Notes: generated from the letters alone by a model not told the origin. DNA of 36,405 bases from Rheinheimera riviphila (GCF_004005945.1 NZ_SACS01000031.1:1-36405), one strand, 5' to 3'; positions 24,964-33,976 are shown, counted from the first letter of the stretch. Translations and numbers: made by a program.

Positions 24964-25048
24964 TGGTGCCTAGGGGGGGACTCGAACCCCCACGCCGCGA
25001 AGCGCTAACACCTGAAGCTAGTGTGTCTACCAATTCCACCACCGAGGC
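24964..25048 (-). tRNA. tRNA-Leu (anticodon CAG)
   Basis: An 85-base class II tRNA with encoded CCA. The D loop (GGAATTGGTAGACAC), the anticodon stem-loop CTAGC-TTCAGGT-GTTAG with CAG, a long variable arm (GCGCTTCGCGGCG) and the T arm GGGGG-TTCGAGT-CCCCC are all present. The acceptor stem GCCTCGG/CCTAGGC has a C-U mismatch at position 5-68, unusual for a functional tRNA. It is flanked by a good promoter and a terminator, so it is most likely expressed. Confidence 0.95.
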
Positions 25049-25068
25049 ATATGCCGCCGACGCCGTGC

Positions 25069-25097
25069 ATATTATGCGGCAGCTGCGATGCCGTCAA
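25069..25097 (-). promoter_or_regulatory. Promoter of the tRNA-Leu gene
   Basis: Minus-strand TTGACG (25092-25097) and TAATAT (25069-25074) are 17 bases apart (CATAAT with 15-base spacing is an alternative). A GC-rich discriminator follows, as in stable-RNA promoters. Confidence 0.7.
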
Positions 25098-25172
25098 CCT
25101 GAGATTGCAAAAATTCCGCTATTTTCCAGCTGATTGTTTAAATGATCAGCAATTTAGCATCATGATCCCACC

Positions 25173-25209
25173 AAAACAAAACAGGCCAACCGGTTGAGTG
25201 GCTGGCCTG
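25173..25209 (-). terminator. Terminator of the nupC-oxygenase unit
   Basis: Minus-strand CAGGCCAGCC / GGTTGGCCTG (ten pairs with one G-T wobble) around an eight-base loop, then TTTTGTTTT. It lies about 55 bases past the oxygenase stop. Confidence 0.85.
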
Positions 25210-25262
25210 ACATTTTACATCTCAAATCACCTTGCAGCAGACGCCGCAAGATAACTCCAGGA

Positions 25263-26216
25263 TCAGTATTTTGGCTTTTTCAGCAAACCAATTTCTTCTA
25301 ACCGCTGCATCAGATAATCGTTGGAATTAATTGGTTCCGGATAACGATTTGGATTCTGTTCACTCACGCAACTTGGCAGCGTTTCAATCACATAATCGGG
25401 GTTTGGATGCATAAAAAACGGAATGGAGTAACGTGGCTGACCTGCAGCTGCACCCGCCGGATTCACCACCCGGTGCGTCGTTGACGGCAACAGATGGTTG
25501 GTCAGACGTTGCAACATATCGCCGATATTCACCACAATAGTTCCTTCAATAGTGGTGACCGGTAACCAGCTGCCGTCACGGCGCAAAATTTCCAGCCCTG
25601 ACTCGTGCGAGCCGACTAATAAAGTGATGAGGTTAATATCTTCATGCTGGCCGGCGCGAATAGACTGCGTCGACGTATCCGCAATCGGCGGATAATGAAT
25701 CGGCCGCAAAATCGAGTTGCCGTAATTTACTTTATCCGCAAAATAGCTTTGATCCTGCTGTAAAAACAGCGCCAACGCTTCCAGCACCTGACAGCCAAGG
25801 CTTTGCAGCGACTCGTACAGCGCCGAAGTCGCCTGTTTAAATTCAGGTACTTCTACCGGCCACACGTTCGGATACAGGCTTGGATGCGGCGCTGGCCCAT
25901 CGAGTTCACGGCCAACATGCCAAAACTCTTTTAAATCCGGATGCTTGCTGTCTTTGGCTTTCTCAACACCAATGGCGGTATAACCACGCGCCCCGCCCTG
26001 ACCAGGCTGATGGTAGTGCGCTTTGACTTCAGTCGGCAACGCGAAAAATTGCTTAATCGCTTGGTAGGTTTTGGCGACCACCTCATCCGGAATGCCGTGG
26101 CCACTGATGCCACAGAATCCAAACTCAGTGTAGGCCTTGCCAATTTCGGCAACAAAGTTGTCTTTGTCGGTGGCAAACCGTCTGATATCTAAAGTTGGGA
26201 CTTGTTGTTGAGTCAT
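25263..26216 (-). CDS. Isopenicillin N synthase-like 2-oxoglutarate/Fe(II) oxygenase
   Basis: A 317-residue soluble oxygenase. The N-terminal DIOX_N region contains FGFCGISGHGIPDEV. The jelly-roll core has the iron ligands His191 and Asp193 (AGQHEDINLITLL) and His248 (TTHRVVNP), and the 2-oxoglutarate-binding Arg262-x-Ser264 (PRYSIPFF). All catalytic residues are intact and length is normal for the family. AGGT lies about seven bases before the ATG. The gene starts 16 bases after the nupC stop with no terminator between, so it is cotranscribed with a nucleoside transporter and ends in its own hairpin. Fungal thymine-7-hydroxylase belongs to the same superfamily, so a nucleobase or nucleoside substrate is conceivable. 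The annotated family otherwise spans many small-molecule hydroxylases. Confidence 0.92.
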   Translation of the reverse strand: MTQQQVPTLDIRRFATDKDNFVAEIGKAYTEFGFCGISGHGIPDEVVAKTYQAIKQFFALPTEVKAHYHQPGQGGARGYTAIGVEKAKDSKHPDLKEFWHVGRELDGPAPHPSLYPNVWPVEVPEFKQATSALYESLQSLGCQVLEALALFLQQDQSYFADKVNYGNSILRPIHYPPIADTSTQSIRAGQHEDINLITLLVGSHESGLEILRRDGSWLPVTTIEGTIVVNIGDMLQRLTNHLLPSTTHRVVNPAGAAAGQPRYSIPFFMHPNPDYVIETLPSCVSEQNPNRYPEPINSNDYLMQRLEEIGLLKKPKY

Positions 26217-26232
26217 AAAATAGACCTGTTTC

Positions 26233-27447
26233 TTAGCTTAGAGAGAAGAAAAAGCCTGCAATTGCCGCGGACATTAAATTCGCTAATGTCGCTGCAAACA
26301 GTGCTTTTAAACCCAGCTGTGCAATATCCGGCCGACGACTTGGCGCCATGCTGCCAAGACCACCCAACAGGATGGCAATCGACGAGAAGTTTGCAAAGCC
26401 ACATAACGCGATGGTTACGATTATTTGCGTGTGCTCAGAGAGCTTGCCTTCCTGTACATACTTAATGAAGTCCAGGTAAGCCACGAATTCGTTAATCACG
26501 AGCTTTTGACCGATAAAACTACCGGCTAACCGTGCTTCATCCCAGCTGACGCCAAGGATAAAAGCCAATGGCTGGAACACATAACCGAAAATCAGCTGCA
26601 GCGTCAGCCCCTCAAAACCAACCAGACCACCAGCCCAGCCGACAAGCCCGTTAATTAAAGCAATCAAACCGACAAATGCCAAAAGCATGGCACCCACATT
26701 CAGCGCCAACATTAAGCCACTGGCAGCGCCTGCAGCAGCGGCGTCAATCACATTGGTATTTTTTTCATCAGCAGTCAGTTCAGTTAAATCATTTTTAGGC
26801 GTCTCAGTTTCCGGCAACAGCAGTTTCGCCATTAACAATCCACCTGGTGCGGCCATAAAACTGGCAGCAATCAGATACTTCAGCTCAACGCCCATACCGG
26901 CATAACCGGCTAGTACCGAGCCAGCCACGGATGATAAACCACCCACCATCACCGCAAATAATTCGGAACGCGTCATGGTCGGAATAAAAGGCCTGACCAC
27001 CAACGGTGCTTCGGTTTGACCCACAAAGATATTGGCGGCACTGTTCATTGATTCAGGCCGGCTGGTGCCAAGCAGTTTTTGTAAACCACCACCTAAAATG
27101 CTAATCACAAACCGCATCACACCGATGTGGTACAACACTGCAATTAAAGATGAGAAGAAAATAATGACCGTCAATACGTGAATGGCAAAAACAAAACCAT
27201 ATTTCATCGAACCAACATCACCGAATAGGAAAATAATCCCCTGATTCGCATAAGAAATTACATTTCCGACTGCGTTTGACACACTGATCAGGACGTCTTT
27301 ACCAAAAGGCACGTACAGCACAAATGCACCGATTGCGACCTGGATCAGAAAAGCACCGATAACCGTACGCCATTTAATTTGTTTTCTGTGTGTTGATGCC
27401 AAATAGGCAACTAATAAGATGGCAAAGATGCCAACTAAACTCATCAT
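26233..27447 (-). CDS. nupC: Concentrative nucleoside transporter NupC (CNT family)
   Basis: A 404-residue inner-membrane nucleoside symporter. The CNT signatures are present: [14 protein letters not shown] (substrate-binding QTE), [12 protein letters not shown] (NEFVAY) and [19 protein letters not shown] near the end. The N-terminus resembles the Vibrio homologue of known structure ([20 protein letters not shown]). The start at 27447 (or the adjacent ATG 27444) has AAGGA eight bases upstream; a 39-residue upstream extension is not family-like. It is first in a two-gene unit with the oxygenase. The promoter at 27630-27657 leaves a leader of about 175 bases with no obvious gene. Confidence 0.95.
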   Translation of the reverse strand: MMSLVGIFAILLVAYLASTHRKQIKWRTVIGAFLIQVAIGAFVLYVPFGKDVLISVSNAVGNVISYANQGIIFLFGDVGSMKYGFVFAIHVLTVIIFFSSLIAVLYHIGVMRFVISILGGGLQKLLGTSRPESMNSAANIFVGQTEAPLVVRPFIPTMTRSELFAVMVGGLSSVAGSVLAGYAGMGVELKYLIAASFMAAPGGLLMAKLLLPETETPKNDLTELTADEKNTNVIDAAAAGAASGLMLALNVGAMLLAFVGLIALINGLVGWAGGLVGFEGLTLQLIFGYVFQPLAFILGVSWDEARLAGSFIGQKLVINEFVAYLDFIKYVQEGKLSEHTQIIVTIALCGFANFSSIAILLGGLGSMAPSRRPDIAQLGLKALFAATLANLMSAAIAGFFFSLS

Positions 27448-27629
27448 ATTGATTTTCCTTGGATCTTGGTCCGCATTGACTGCAGGATTATTGTTCTCGT
27501 GATGCCGGATCCTAGGATAGCACCAAAAGATCAAGTAGTTACAGTTTCGAAGCGGGAGGCTCAAAGCAAGAATGCTTTGGCTGATGATTGCTTGTCTGGG
27601 GTTGTCTAAACTTGAAGTTTTGCGACTCG

Positions 27630-27657
27630 ATTATAACAGAAAAGATCCGCTTGAAAA
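27630..27657 (-). promoter_or_regulatory. nupC: Promoter of nupC
   Basis: Minus-strand TTTTCA (27652-27657) and a perfect TATAAT (27630-27635) are separated by 16 bases. The 398-base gene-free stretch 27448-27845 otherwise holds the nupC leader and the udk terminator. I find no clear CytR- or PurR-type operator in it. Confidence 0.65.
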
Positions 27658-27728
27658 GAGCCTAAATTAACTGTTGCTAAACCAGAGATATTATCAAATT
27701 TAACTTTTAATATTCATCATCTTAGAGC

Positions 27729-27755
27729 AAAAAAACCGGCAAAAAGCCGGTTCTT
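27729..27755 (-). terminator. Terminator of udk
   Basis: Minus-strand AACCGGC / GCCGGTT around TTTTT, then a T run. It lies about 90 bases after the udk stop and separates udk from the nupC promoter. Confidence 0.9.
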
Positions 27756-27845
27756 AATTATTGATAATCTGCTGAATTTAACGAAAACATCGCAACTGGA
27801 ATGAACGAGATTAGCCTAAAACCAAGATGCGCAAGAAAGGCTTGA

Positions 27846-28475
27846 TCACGCCAATAAAGCGCGAATTTTCGCTTTCATAATATCAATGGCAATTTCGTTT
27901 TTGCCACCACGGGTCACCACCAGATCGGCATATTGCTTCGACGGTGAAATAAACTCAAAAAATGCCGGTCGGACGTAGTTTTCGTATTGTTCGGTAATCG
28001 AAACCAGAGTCCGGCCGCGATCTTCTAAATCACGTTTGATCCGGCGCAATAAACACACATCCAACGGCGTATCCATAAATACCGTAATATTAAACTGTTC
28101 CCGTAACCGCGCATCCGTCAGCAATAAAATGCCTTCGACCAAAATAACTTTGGCCGGTTGGACTTTGATGGTTTCGCTTTTGCGGGTGTGGGTTTTATAA
28201 CAATATTGCGGCATTTCGACCGAATGGCCTTCGCGCAATTGCTGTAAATGTACGGCCAGTAATTCGTGTTCAAAAGCGGCAGGATGGTCGTAGTTGGTCA
28301 GCACCCGCTGCTCCATCGACAAATGATCCTGATTGCGATAATAGGCATCCTCTGCCAGCACGGAAATCCGCTCTCCACCAAATTCAGCAACAAGTTCCTG
28401 ATAAACGGTTGATGCAAATAAACTTTTGCCTGATGCGGAAGCACCGGCAATGGCAATGATGGTAGGTTTAGCCAC
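27846..28475 (-). CDS. udk: Uridine kinase
   Basis: A 209-residue cytoplasmic kinase that phosphorylates uridine and cytidine for pyrimidine salvage. The P loop GASASGKS (residues 10-17) and the segments [41 protein letters not shown] and [17 protein letters not shown] follow Escherichia coli Udk closely, and the length is normal. It starts with GTG at 28475 and has a weak Shine-Dalgarno. It is monocistronic, between its own terminator and that of the TonB receptor gene. The upstream GATAAT on the minus strand is a possible -10 box. Confidence 0.96.
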   Translation of the reverse strand: MAKPTIIAIAGASASGKSLFASTVYQELVAEFGGERISVLAEDAYYRNQDHLSMEQRVLTNYDHPAAFEHELLAVHLQQLREGHSVEMPQYCYKTHTRKSETIKVQPAKVILVEGILLLTDARLREQFNITVFMDTPLDVCLLRRIKRDLEDRGRTLVSITEQYENYVRPAFFEFISPSKQYADLVVTRGGKNEIAIDIMKAKIRALLA

Positions 28476-28648
28476 GGTTCGATTCTTATATGAGGTAATG
28501 ACGGTTAATTATCGCCAATTTATCCGGAATTAGAAATAACAAATATGCGCAAATGCTGTAACAGCAGTAATTGACGTGCAGTTTTGGCGCAAAAGCAGCA
28601 ATACAGTTTGCCTGGTCATCGCGGAAGCCGAACTTCCATCTGCCAACG

Positions 28649-28685
28649 TAAAAAAAACGCCAGTACAAAGACTGGCGTTTTTTAC
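28649..28685. terminator. Terminator of the TonB receptor gene
   Basis: AAAAACGCCAGT and ACTGGCGTTTTTT pair around ACAAAG and so end in a T run on both strands. The hairpin lies just after the receptor stop, so it serves the minus-strand gene. Confidence 0.93.
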
Positions 28686-28703
28686 AGATCAAACAGCTTT
28701 AGA

Positions 28704-31700
28704 TTAGAAGTTGTAGCTTACGCCCAACTTGATCCGCCACGTTGATTTTTCTGGGTAGAATTTATCCCAGTTGCGTTGGTTCGACGTGATGTTGTTGTAG
28801 ATATATTGATTGGTAGCCTGGTCTAACGTGAAGTCAGCCAAAGTTACATCACCAAAATCATCGCCGTATACTTTGCCTTTGCTATGGTCGATCAGGTTCA
28901 ACAAGTTTTCAACGTTGAAATAGATAGTACCTTTGTGGCCTTCAGCAAAGCCCGGGACTTCCTGACGTACAGACATATCCAATGTGGTTACCCAAGGTGT
29001 AGTCGACACGCCTTTTGGCAAATATTGCCCCTCATACTTATCCAGGCCTAACTGCTTGATACGCTCAAAGAATGCAGTTTCTGCAGTGGCATTGGCGAAT
29101 TTAACCACTGACTTATCGCCTTGTTTCGGGATGAATGGCAGGTAGTAGTTGTTGCTCGTACCAGGGCTTAACTGGAGTGACGGGTTGGTCAATGGATTTG
29201 TACCGTTAAAGTCCTGTATACCTAACAGATAGTTGATTGGCTTACCTGAACGGCGCTCAAACCACAGGTTAACGTTGGTAGCATAACCAGAGAACAGCTC
29301 AGTTTCATAACCAAAATTCACCACAAAACGGTGTTCAGTTTCGAAAGTTGAACGGCCAACAATAGATTCATTGCGGTTAATCACCGGGTTATTACCGTAG
29401 TTACTACCAGCGGTTGAACTCGTGGCCGGAGCACCTTCAGTAATGTCCTGGTTGGTGTATGAAGTGGTCACATTAAAGCCACTTTCCCAGTTCTTGCTCA
29501 ACATTGTACTGAAAATTTTCGACCGACCATCGTCTTCAGCATTAGTCAACATAATGTCAACCACACCATCCGTGTCACGGTAAATCTTACGCAGACCATC
29601 CGGAGTCGTAGCAACCTGCTCTGAATCCAGAATACTGACATCGCGCCACTGCGCACTGTCTTGCTTTCGCACGTACATCAATTCAGTGGTCCAGTTGATG
29701 TCGTCACCAATCACCGGCAAACTGAAAACATAATCTGCAGCCAACTGGAAGCGCCAGTCAGACGGAAGCTCAAAGTTTGGATCCACCAGGTTGGTGTTAC
29801 CACCGGTAGTTACACCAGCAACTGCATTTTTCAGCGCTTGTGGCACTTCAGTAATCTTCACACCGGTCAGGTTGCTCAGTGAACGATCACCGGTTCCAAT
29901 ACCCACGTTTGAGTAGCTGTTGGAAATCCAGACTGTTGGCTGGCCACCAGAGAAACGACCCACACCACCACGCAGTGTTAAATCATCAGTTGCGATATAT
30001 TTAAAGCCAGCACGTGGCAGGAAAATATCAACACCATCCAAGTTCTCGGTATTGTTGTAACCCGTGCGAGCTAACGAAAAAGCATTAAACGCAGGTACAT
30101 CACCAGAAGTCAGACGTTCATAACGTAAACCGTAGTTCACCGTTAAGTCGTCAGTTGCAGCCCATTCATCGTTTACATAAAGAGCATGTTCATCGCGAGC
30201 AAATGATGCAGCAGCATCGTTGGCATCATGGCTGATGGCATTCTGATAACGAACAGACTGCGCAATCTGATTCTGGAAGTTCGCAATACCGTTAAAGGTA
30301 TACTGGCCTTTGGTACGCTGCAGGAACAGGTTAAACACGTCAAACCGGGTGAACTGATAACCGAAGTTGATCCGGTGATTATCCAGCAGATAGTCACCTT
30401 CCGCGCCAAGAATCCAGGTTTTCTTTTTCAGATCATTCGAGTGACGGGAAATATCGCTACCTAAAGCAATAGTCGCAGTCTGACCAGGGTTGCCGTTATA
30501 ACGTGGAACTAATACCGATACATCACCAAAATCAGACAAAGATTTTTGCAATGTCGCAACATCCATATAGGTTGCACTTAACTTCGTCGAGAAATCTGAA
30601 GTCCAGTCTGAATAAAGCTGGAAAGCGTGGTTATTCAAAACTTCTTCTTTGTTATACCAATTTGAAGAAAGGCGCATTATGGCTGTGGTGGAGTTGTTAC
30701 CTTGCGTCTGATTGCCTTTGTTGTATTGATAAGTATAAGAGGCACGTTGTTCGTCAGAAATGTTCCAGTCCAGCTTCAGTAAAAGCTTTTCGTCAGTTTC
30801 TTCAGGAATTACATTCCAGTCACCGGCTTCAACACCGTAAACAGTTTTAGCGATATTTACGACTTGATTAATCTGTTCTTGTGTAACTAATGAAGCATTG
30901 GCTAAAGGGTTAGTTCCGTTTGGAATAGTCGGCCCCCACTCCAGAGGTGGAGTTGCATCATATTGTTCTGCAGAAATAAAGTAGAACAATTTGTCCTGAA
31001 CAACAGCACCACCTAAAGTTGCACCAAATAATTTGTTGTCAAAAGTCAACGGTTGCTTAACCGTAGAAGCAAAACGGTTTTCCGGCGTGCCAGCTAAACT
31101 GTCGTTTTTAATTTCATACTTCACTGAACCAAACATCTCGTTGGCACCAGATTTTGTAACTGCATTGATCTGGCCGCCCTGAAAACCACCGGCTTTTGCA
31201 TTAAATGGGGCAACGTCGACAGTAATTTGATCAATTGCGTCAAATGAGATTGGTGAACGTGTTGTCGGGTAGCCGTTGGCATTCAAACCAAAAGTATCGT
31301 TTTGCGCAATACCATCAATACTGATGCTGTTGTACCGTGGGTTATTGCCGGCAACTGTTAACTCACCGTCTTTTGGCGACAATACAGCCATTGGGTTGTT
31401 TTTAACGATATCTTTTAAATCGTTATTAAAACTTGGCGCGTTTTTGATGTCGTCAGCACCAAAGTAACTGCTGCTACCGTTTGTACCACCGCTAGCAACT
31501 ACCGCACCAGTCACCGCGATACGCTCAACGTTTTCAGCTTGTAATTGTTTATTTAACTGGAAAGTGTCACCCAGTTGCAGATAGACGTCTTCAACGGTTT
31601 CATCGGCATAAGTTTCTGAGTCAACAATAATTTTATAAGGGCCGCCAACACGTAAGCCTGCAGCGACAAAGCTACCGCCTTCGTTGGTTGTTACAGTACG

Positions 31701-31862
31701 ACTAGTACCTGAGGGTACGTGCAGAATAGTGACTTTGGTACCTGCGGCTGGAGCGCCTTCAGGGTTTGAAATCCGACCACGAACTGCTGATGAAGTATCA
31801 GCCATCGCATAGCTTGAACTCAAGGCCACGGCAACGGCCATAGCAATATGTCTCATTTTCAT
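28704..31862 (-). CDS. Oar-like TonB-dependent outer-membrane receptor
   Basis: A 1052-residue receptor. A signal peptide (MKMRHIAMAVAVALSSSYAMA) is followed by a carboxypeptidase-regulatory-like beta-sandwich (about 25-105; SAVRGRISNPEGAPAAGTKV). Next come a TonB-box-like VERIAVTGAVV, a plug (about 115-240; NNPRYNSISIDGIAQND) and a beta barrel ending in the aromatic LGVSYNF. The internal layout is that of Oar/CirA-like receptors common in Alteromonadales. The start at 31862 is used; GTG 31874 and ATG 31856 are alternatives. It is transcribed away from a secreted EEP-fold enzyme and lies next to nucleoside genes, so nucleosides, oligonucleotides or a peptide are possible substrates. The ligand cannot be read from the sequence. 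Confidence 0.93.
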   Translation of the reverse strand: MKMRHIAMAVAVALSSSYAMADTSSAVRGRISNPEGAPAAGTKVTILHVPSGTSRTVTTNEGGSFVAAGLRVGGPYKIIVDSETYADETVEDVYLQLGDTFQLNKQLQAENVERIAVTGAVVASGGTNGSSSYFGADDIKNAPSFNNDLKDIVKNNPMAVLSPKDGELTVAGNNPRYNSISIDGIAQNDTFGLNANGYPTTRSPISFDAIDQITVDVAPFNAKAGGFQGGQINAVTKSGANEMFGSVKYEIKNDSLAGTPENRFASTVKQPLTFDNKLFGATLGGAVVQDKLFYFISAEQYDATPPLEWGPTIPNGTNPLANASLVTQEQINQVVNIAKTVYGVEAGDWNVIPEETDEKLLLKLDWNISDEQRASYTYQYNKGNQTQGNNSTTAIMRLSSNWYNKEEVLNNHAFQLYSDWTSDFSTKLSATYMDVATLQKSLSDFGDVSVLVPRYNGNPGQTATIALGSDISRHSNDLKKKTWILGAEGDYLLDNHRINFGYQFTRFDVFNLFLQRTKGQYTFNGIANFQNQIAQSVRYQNAISHDANDAAASFARDEHALYVNDEWAATDDLTVNYGLRYERLTSGDVPAFNAFSLARTGYNNTENLDGVDIFLPRAGFKYIATDDLTLRGGVGRFSGGQPTVWISNSYSNVGIGTGDRSLSNLTGVKITEVPQALKNAVAGVTTGGNTNLVDPNFELPSDWRFQLAADYVFSLPVIGDDINWTTELMYVRKQDSAQWRDVSILDSEQVATTPDGLRKIYRDTDGVVDIMLTNAEDDGRSKIFSTMLSKNWESGFNVTTSYTNQDITEGAPATSSTAGSNYGNNPVINRNESIVGRSTFETEHRFVVNFGYETELFSGYATNVNLWFERRSGKPINYLLGIQDFNGTNPLTNPSLQLSPGTSNNYYLPFIPKQGDKSVVKFANATAETAFFERIKQLGLDKYEGQYLPKGVSTTPWVTTLDMSVRQEVPGFAEGHKGTIYFNVENLLNLIDHSKGKVYGDDFGDVTLADFTLDQATNQYIYNNITSNQRNWDKFYPEKSTWRIKLGVSYNF

Positions 31863-31997
31863 ATCTGTTTTCACCCGGTAGTTGTAGGTTTTATCGAACC
31901 CTGATTAAAGCCAAATCTTCGTTTAAATTTGGGAGACAAGCTTAACGCAGTAACATTACGTTTTTCTTACATTAGAAATTGACCTTAAATATTTTTC

Positions 31998-32016
31998 AGG
32001 TTAGATGAACTAACCT
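31998..32016. promoter_or_regulatory. Inverted repeat between the TonB receptor and EEP genes
   Basis: AGGTTAG and CTAACCT flank ATGAA in the 371-base divergent gap (31863-32233). The 19-base palindrome is a reasonable operator for coordinated control of both genes. TTGACA- and TTGACC-like boxes lie nearby on the minus strand without convincing -10 partners. Nothing else is supported in the gap. Confidence 0.4.
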
Positions 32017-32233
32017 TTTAGTTTATGGTCAACGCGCTTGTTGTCAAACGAGTGTAACATATCAGACCAGAAATATGCAGGCACTCTAATTAAGTTTGAT
32101 TAAAATTTCGCTGAAATTTGTTGCTAAAATCAGCAATCTAGCCATCTAATTGCAATATATGTGGGGTATAACCGCCATTCTGGTTATGCTCATCGCTAAA
32201 TTTTTCGTCAACATCTATCCTGGAATTTTTGTT

Positions 32234-33403
32234 ATGAATCGTACCGCCATGCTCTTGGCTTTGCTCCCTGTTTGGTTTGGAGGTTTTTCGGTGTCTGCAA
32301 CTGAGTTAACTGTCGCAACCTTTAATGTCAGCATGGAAGCGGAAAACTATGTTGATAAAGGTTCAGCCATAGGCCCGCAAGTTCTGGCTTCGTTACTGAA
32401 AAAAGGCGATCACCCGCAAATTCGTAATATTGCGGCGATTATTCAACAAATTCAGCCAGATATTATTCTGCTAAATGAGTTTGACTACATTGCCGATCCC
32501 GCCAAAGGCGTGCAGTTGTTTATCGACAACTACCTGGCAAAACCGCAGCAAGGCGGCACGCCACAGCAATATCCTTATCACTATTACAGTACCGTCAATA
32601 CCGGCCAGCCCAGTGGTTTTGACTTAAATAATGATGGCCAAGTGAATACGCCGGGCGAAGATGCCTGGGGCTTTGGGCAATACCCGGGTCAATACGGCAT
32701 GGTTTTACTGTCTAAATTCCCAATTGATCAAAAAAACATCCGCACTTTCCAGCACTTTAAATGGAAAGACTTGCCAGGGCACAAAGTCACCCGCAAAGCC
32801 GATGGCAGCCCTTGGTTCAGCGCTGAAGCCTGGGCGCAAATGCCGTTGTCCAGTAAATCGCACTGGGACGTGCCTGTCACCATCAACGGCAAAACTCTGC
32901 ATATTCTGGCCAGTCACCCAACACCACCGGTGTTTGATGGCGCGGAAAACCGCAACGGCAACCGTAACCATGATGAAGTGAAGTTTTGGGTCGATTACCT
33001 GTCGGGTCAATCTTATATGGTGGATGATCAAGGCAAAGCGGGTGGTTATGCTGCCAAAGCCCCTTTTGTGATTGTCGGTGATTTAAATTCATCGCCAGAT
33101 GAAGGCGATGCCTTTCGGGACGCGATCAAGGCATTAACGCAACACGCTTTGGTCAATAGCAAATTTATCCCGCAAAGCGCCGGCGGCGCCCTGCATTCAC
33201 CGGACAAACCGCTGGGGAGCACTCACACCGCCGGATGGCGGATGCGTGCTGATTATGTATTGCCAGCAAAAAACGGATTGAAGTACCAAAGTAGTGGTGT
33301 GTTCTGGCCAGCACCAGGCGAAGCGCTGCATGAAGTGGTGAACAGCCGGGGTTCAAGCTCAGATCACCGATTGGTGTGGGTGAAATTGCAACTTCCTGAA
33401 TAG
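32234..33403 (+). CDS. Secreted endonuclease/exonuclease/phosphatase-fold enzyme
   Basis: A 389-residue exported protein (signal peptide MNRTAMLLALLPVWFGGFSVSA). The EEP catalytic set is intact: N in VATFNVS, E in ILLNEFDY, H in LASHPTPP, D and N in VGDLNSSP, RADYVLPA, and the terminal SSSDHRLVW. A calcium-loop-like insertion, DLNNDGQVNTPGED, splits the domain after the second strand. Enzymes of this fold cleave phosphodiesters in DNA, RNA, lipids or phosphorylated small molecules. The ATG at 32234 is preferred over a TTG at 32150, which would add 28 residues of extra hydrophobic sequence. It is divergent from the TonB receptor, suggesting that it makes a product for uptake. Confidence 0.9.
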   Translation: MNRTAMLLALLPVWFGGFSVSATELTVATFNVSMEAENYVDKGSAIGPQVLASLLKKGDHPQIRNIAAIIQQIQPDIILLNEFDYIADPAKGVQLFIDNYLAKPQQGGTPQQYPYHYYSTVNTGQPSGFDLNNDGQVNTPGEDAWGFGQYPGQYGMVLLSKFPIDQKNIRTFQHFKWKDLPGHKVTRKADGSPWFSAEAWAQMPLSSKSHWDVPVTINGKTLHILASHPTPPVFDGAENRNGNRNHDEVKFWVDYLSGQSYMVDDQGKAGGYAAKAPFVIVGDLNSSPDEGDAFRDAIKALTQHALVNSKFIPQSAGGALHSPDKPLGSTHTAGWRMRADYVLPAKNGLKYQSSGVFWPAPGEALHEVVNSRGSSSDHRLVWVKLQLPE

Positions 33404-33434
33404 GTTGCACTTAATATTCGACACAGATCCAGAT

Positions 33435-33464
33435 GAAAAAAGCAGCCGAAGCTGCTTTTTTTAT
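33435..33464. terminator. Bidirectional terminator between the EEP gene and gpt
   Basis: AAAAAAGCAGC and GCTGCTTTTTT pair around CGAA. It lies between convergent genes and gives a T run on both strands. Confidence 0.92.
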
Positions 33465-33492
33465 TTCAGATGACCCGGCTTTAAATCAGCTC

Positions 33493-33963
33493 TCATTGCT
33501 CAGCCAGCGGCGCGCTGTAGGCCAGCTCCATATCCCATGGCAACTGGATCCAGGTGTCTTGTTCGATATCAGTCACATACTTATCTACCAAAGGTTTACC
33601 CTGTGGTTTGGCATAGACGGTGACAAAACAAGCCAGTGGAAAGTGTTCACGCAGCGCTTTGGCGGTTTCGCCGGTATCGACCAAATCGTCGACAATCAAT
33701 AACTTCGGGCTATCCTGCAAAGCAGCGTCTTTTAAAATCTTCAGTTCGCGTTGTTGATCATGGTCGTAACTCGACACACAAATACTGTCAACCACCCGAA
33801 TATTCAGCTCACGCGCCAAAATGGCTGCCGGGACTAACCCACCGCGGCTCACCGCGACAATGCTGTCGTATTCGCCGTTTAAGCACATTTTCGCCAGTTC
33901 CTTGGTCGCGCGGTGAAACGCTTCCCAGGACACATAAAACATTTTGTTGGTGGTCAATGACAT
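33493..33963 (-). CDS. gpt: Xanthine-guanine phosphoribosyltransferase
   Basis: A 156-residue type I phosphoribosyltransferase that converts guanine, xanthine or hypoxanthine to the nucleotide. It aligns by eye with Escherichia coli Gpt throughout: VAVSRGGLVPAAILARELNIR, CVSSYDHDQQRELKILK, the PRPP motif LLIVDDLVDTGETAKAL, VYAKPQGKPLVDKYV and DTWIQLPWDMEL. GGAGAG stands eight bases before the ATG. It is the last gene of the deoB-deoD-gpt unit, 13 bases after deoD, so bases released by DeoD can be salvaged at once. Confidence 0.95.
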   Translation of the reverse strand: MSLTTNKMFYVSWEAFHRATKELAKMCLNGEYDSIVAVSRGGLVPAAILARELNIRVVDSICVSSYDHDQQRELKILKDAALQDSPKLLIVDDLVDTGETAKALREHFPLACFVTVYAKPQGKPLVDKYVTDIEQDTWIQLPWDMELAYSAPLAEQ

Positions 33964-33976
33964 GCTGACTCTCCGG

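Noticed and set aside
27448-27564. 39-codon upstream extension of nupC
   Set aside because: It has no similarity to CNT N-termini, and AAGGA precedes the ATG at 27447.
28486-28692. Small open frame between udk and the TonB receptor terminator
   Set aside because: It overlaps the terminator hairpin, has no Shine-Dalgarno or family-like sequence, and occupies the udk promoter region.
32150-32233. N-terminal extension of the EEP enzyme from a TTG codon
   Set aside because: It would add a second hydrophobic stretch before a clean signal peptide; the ATG at 32234 has an acceptable GGAA upstream.
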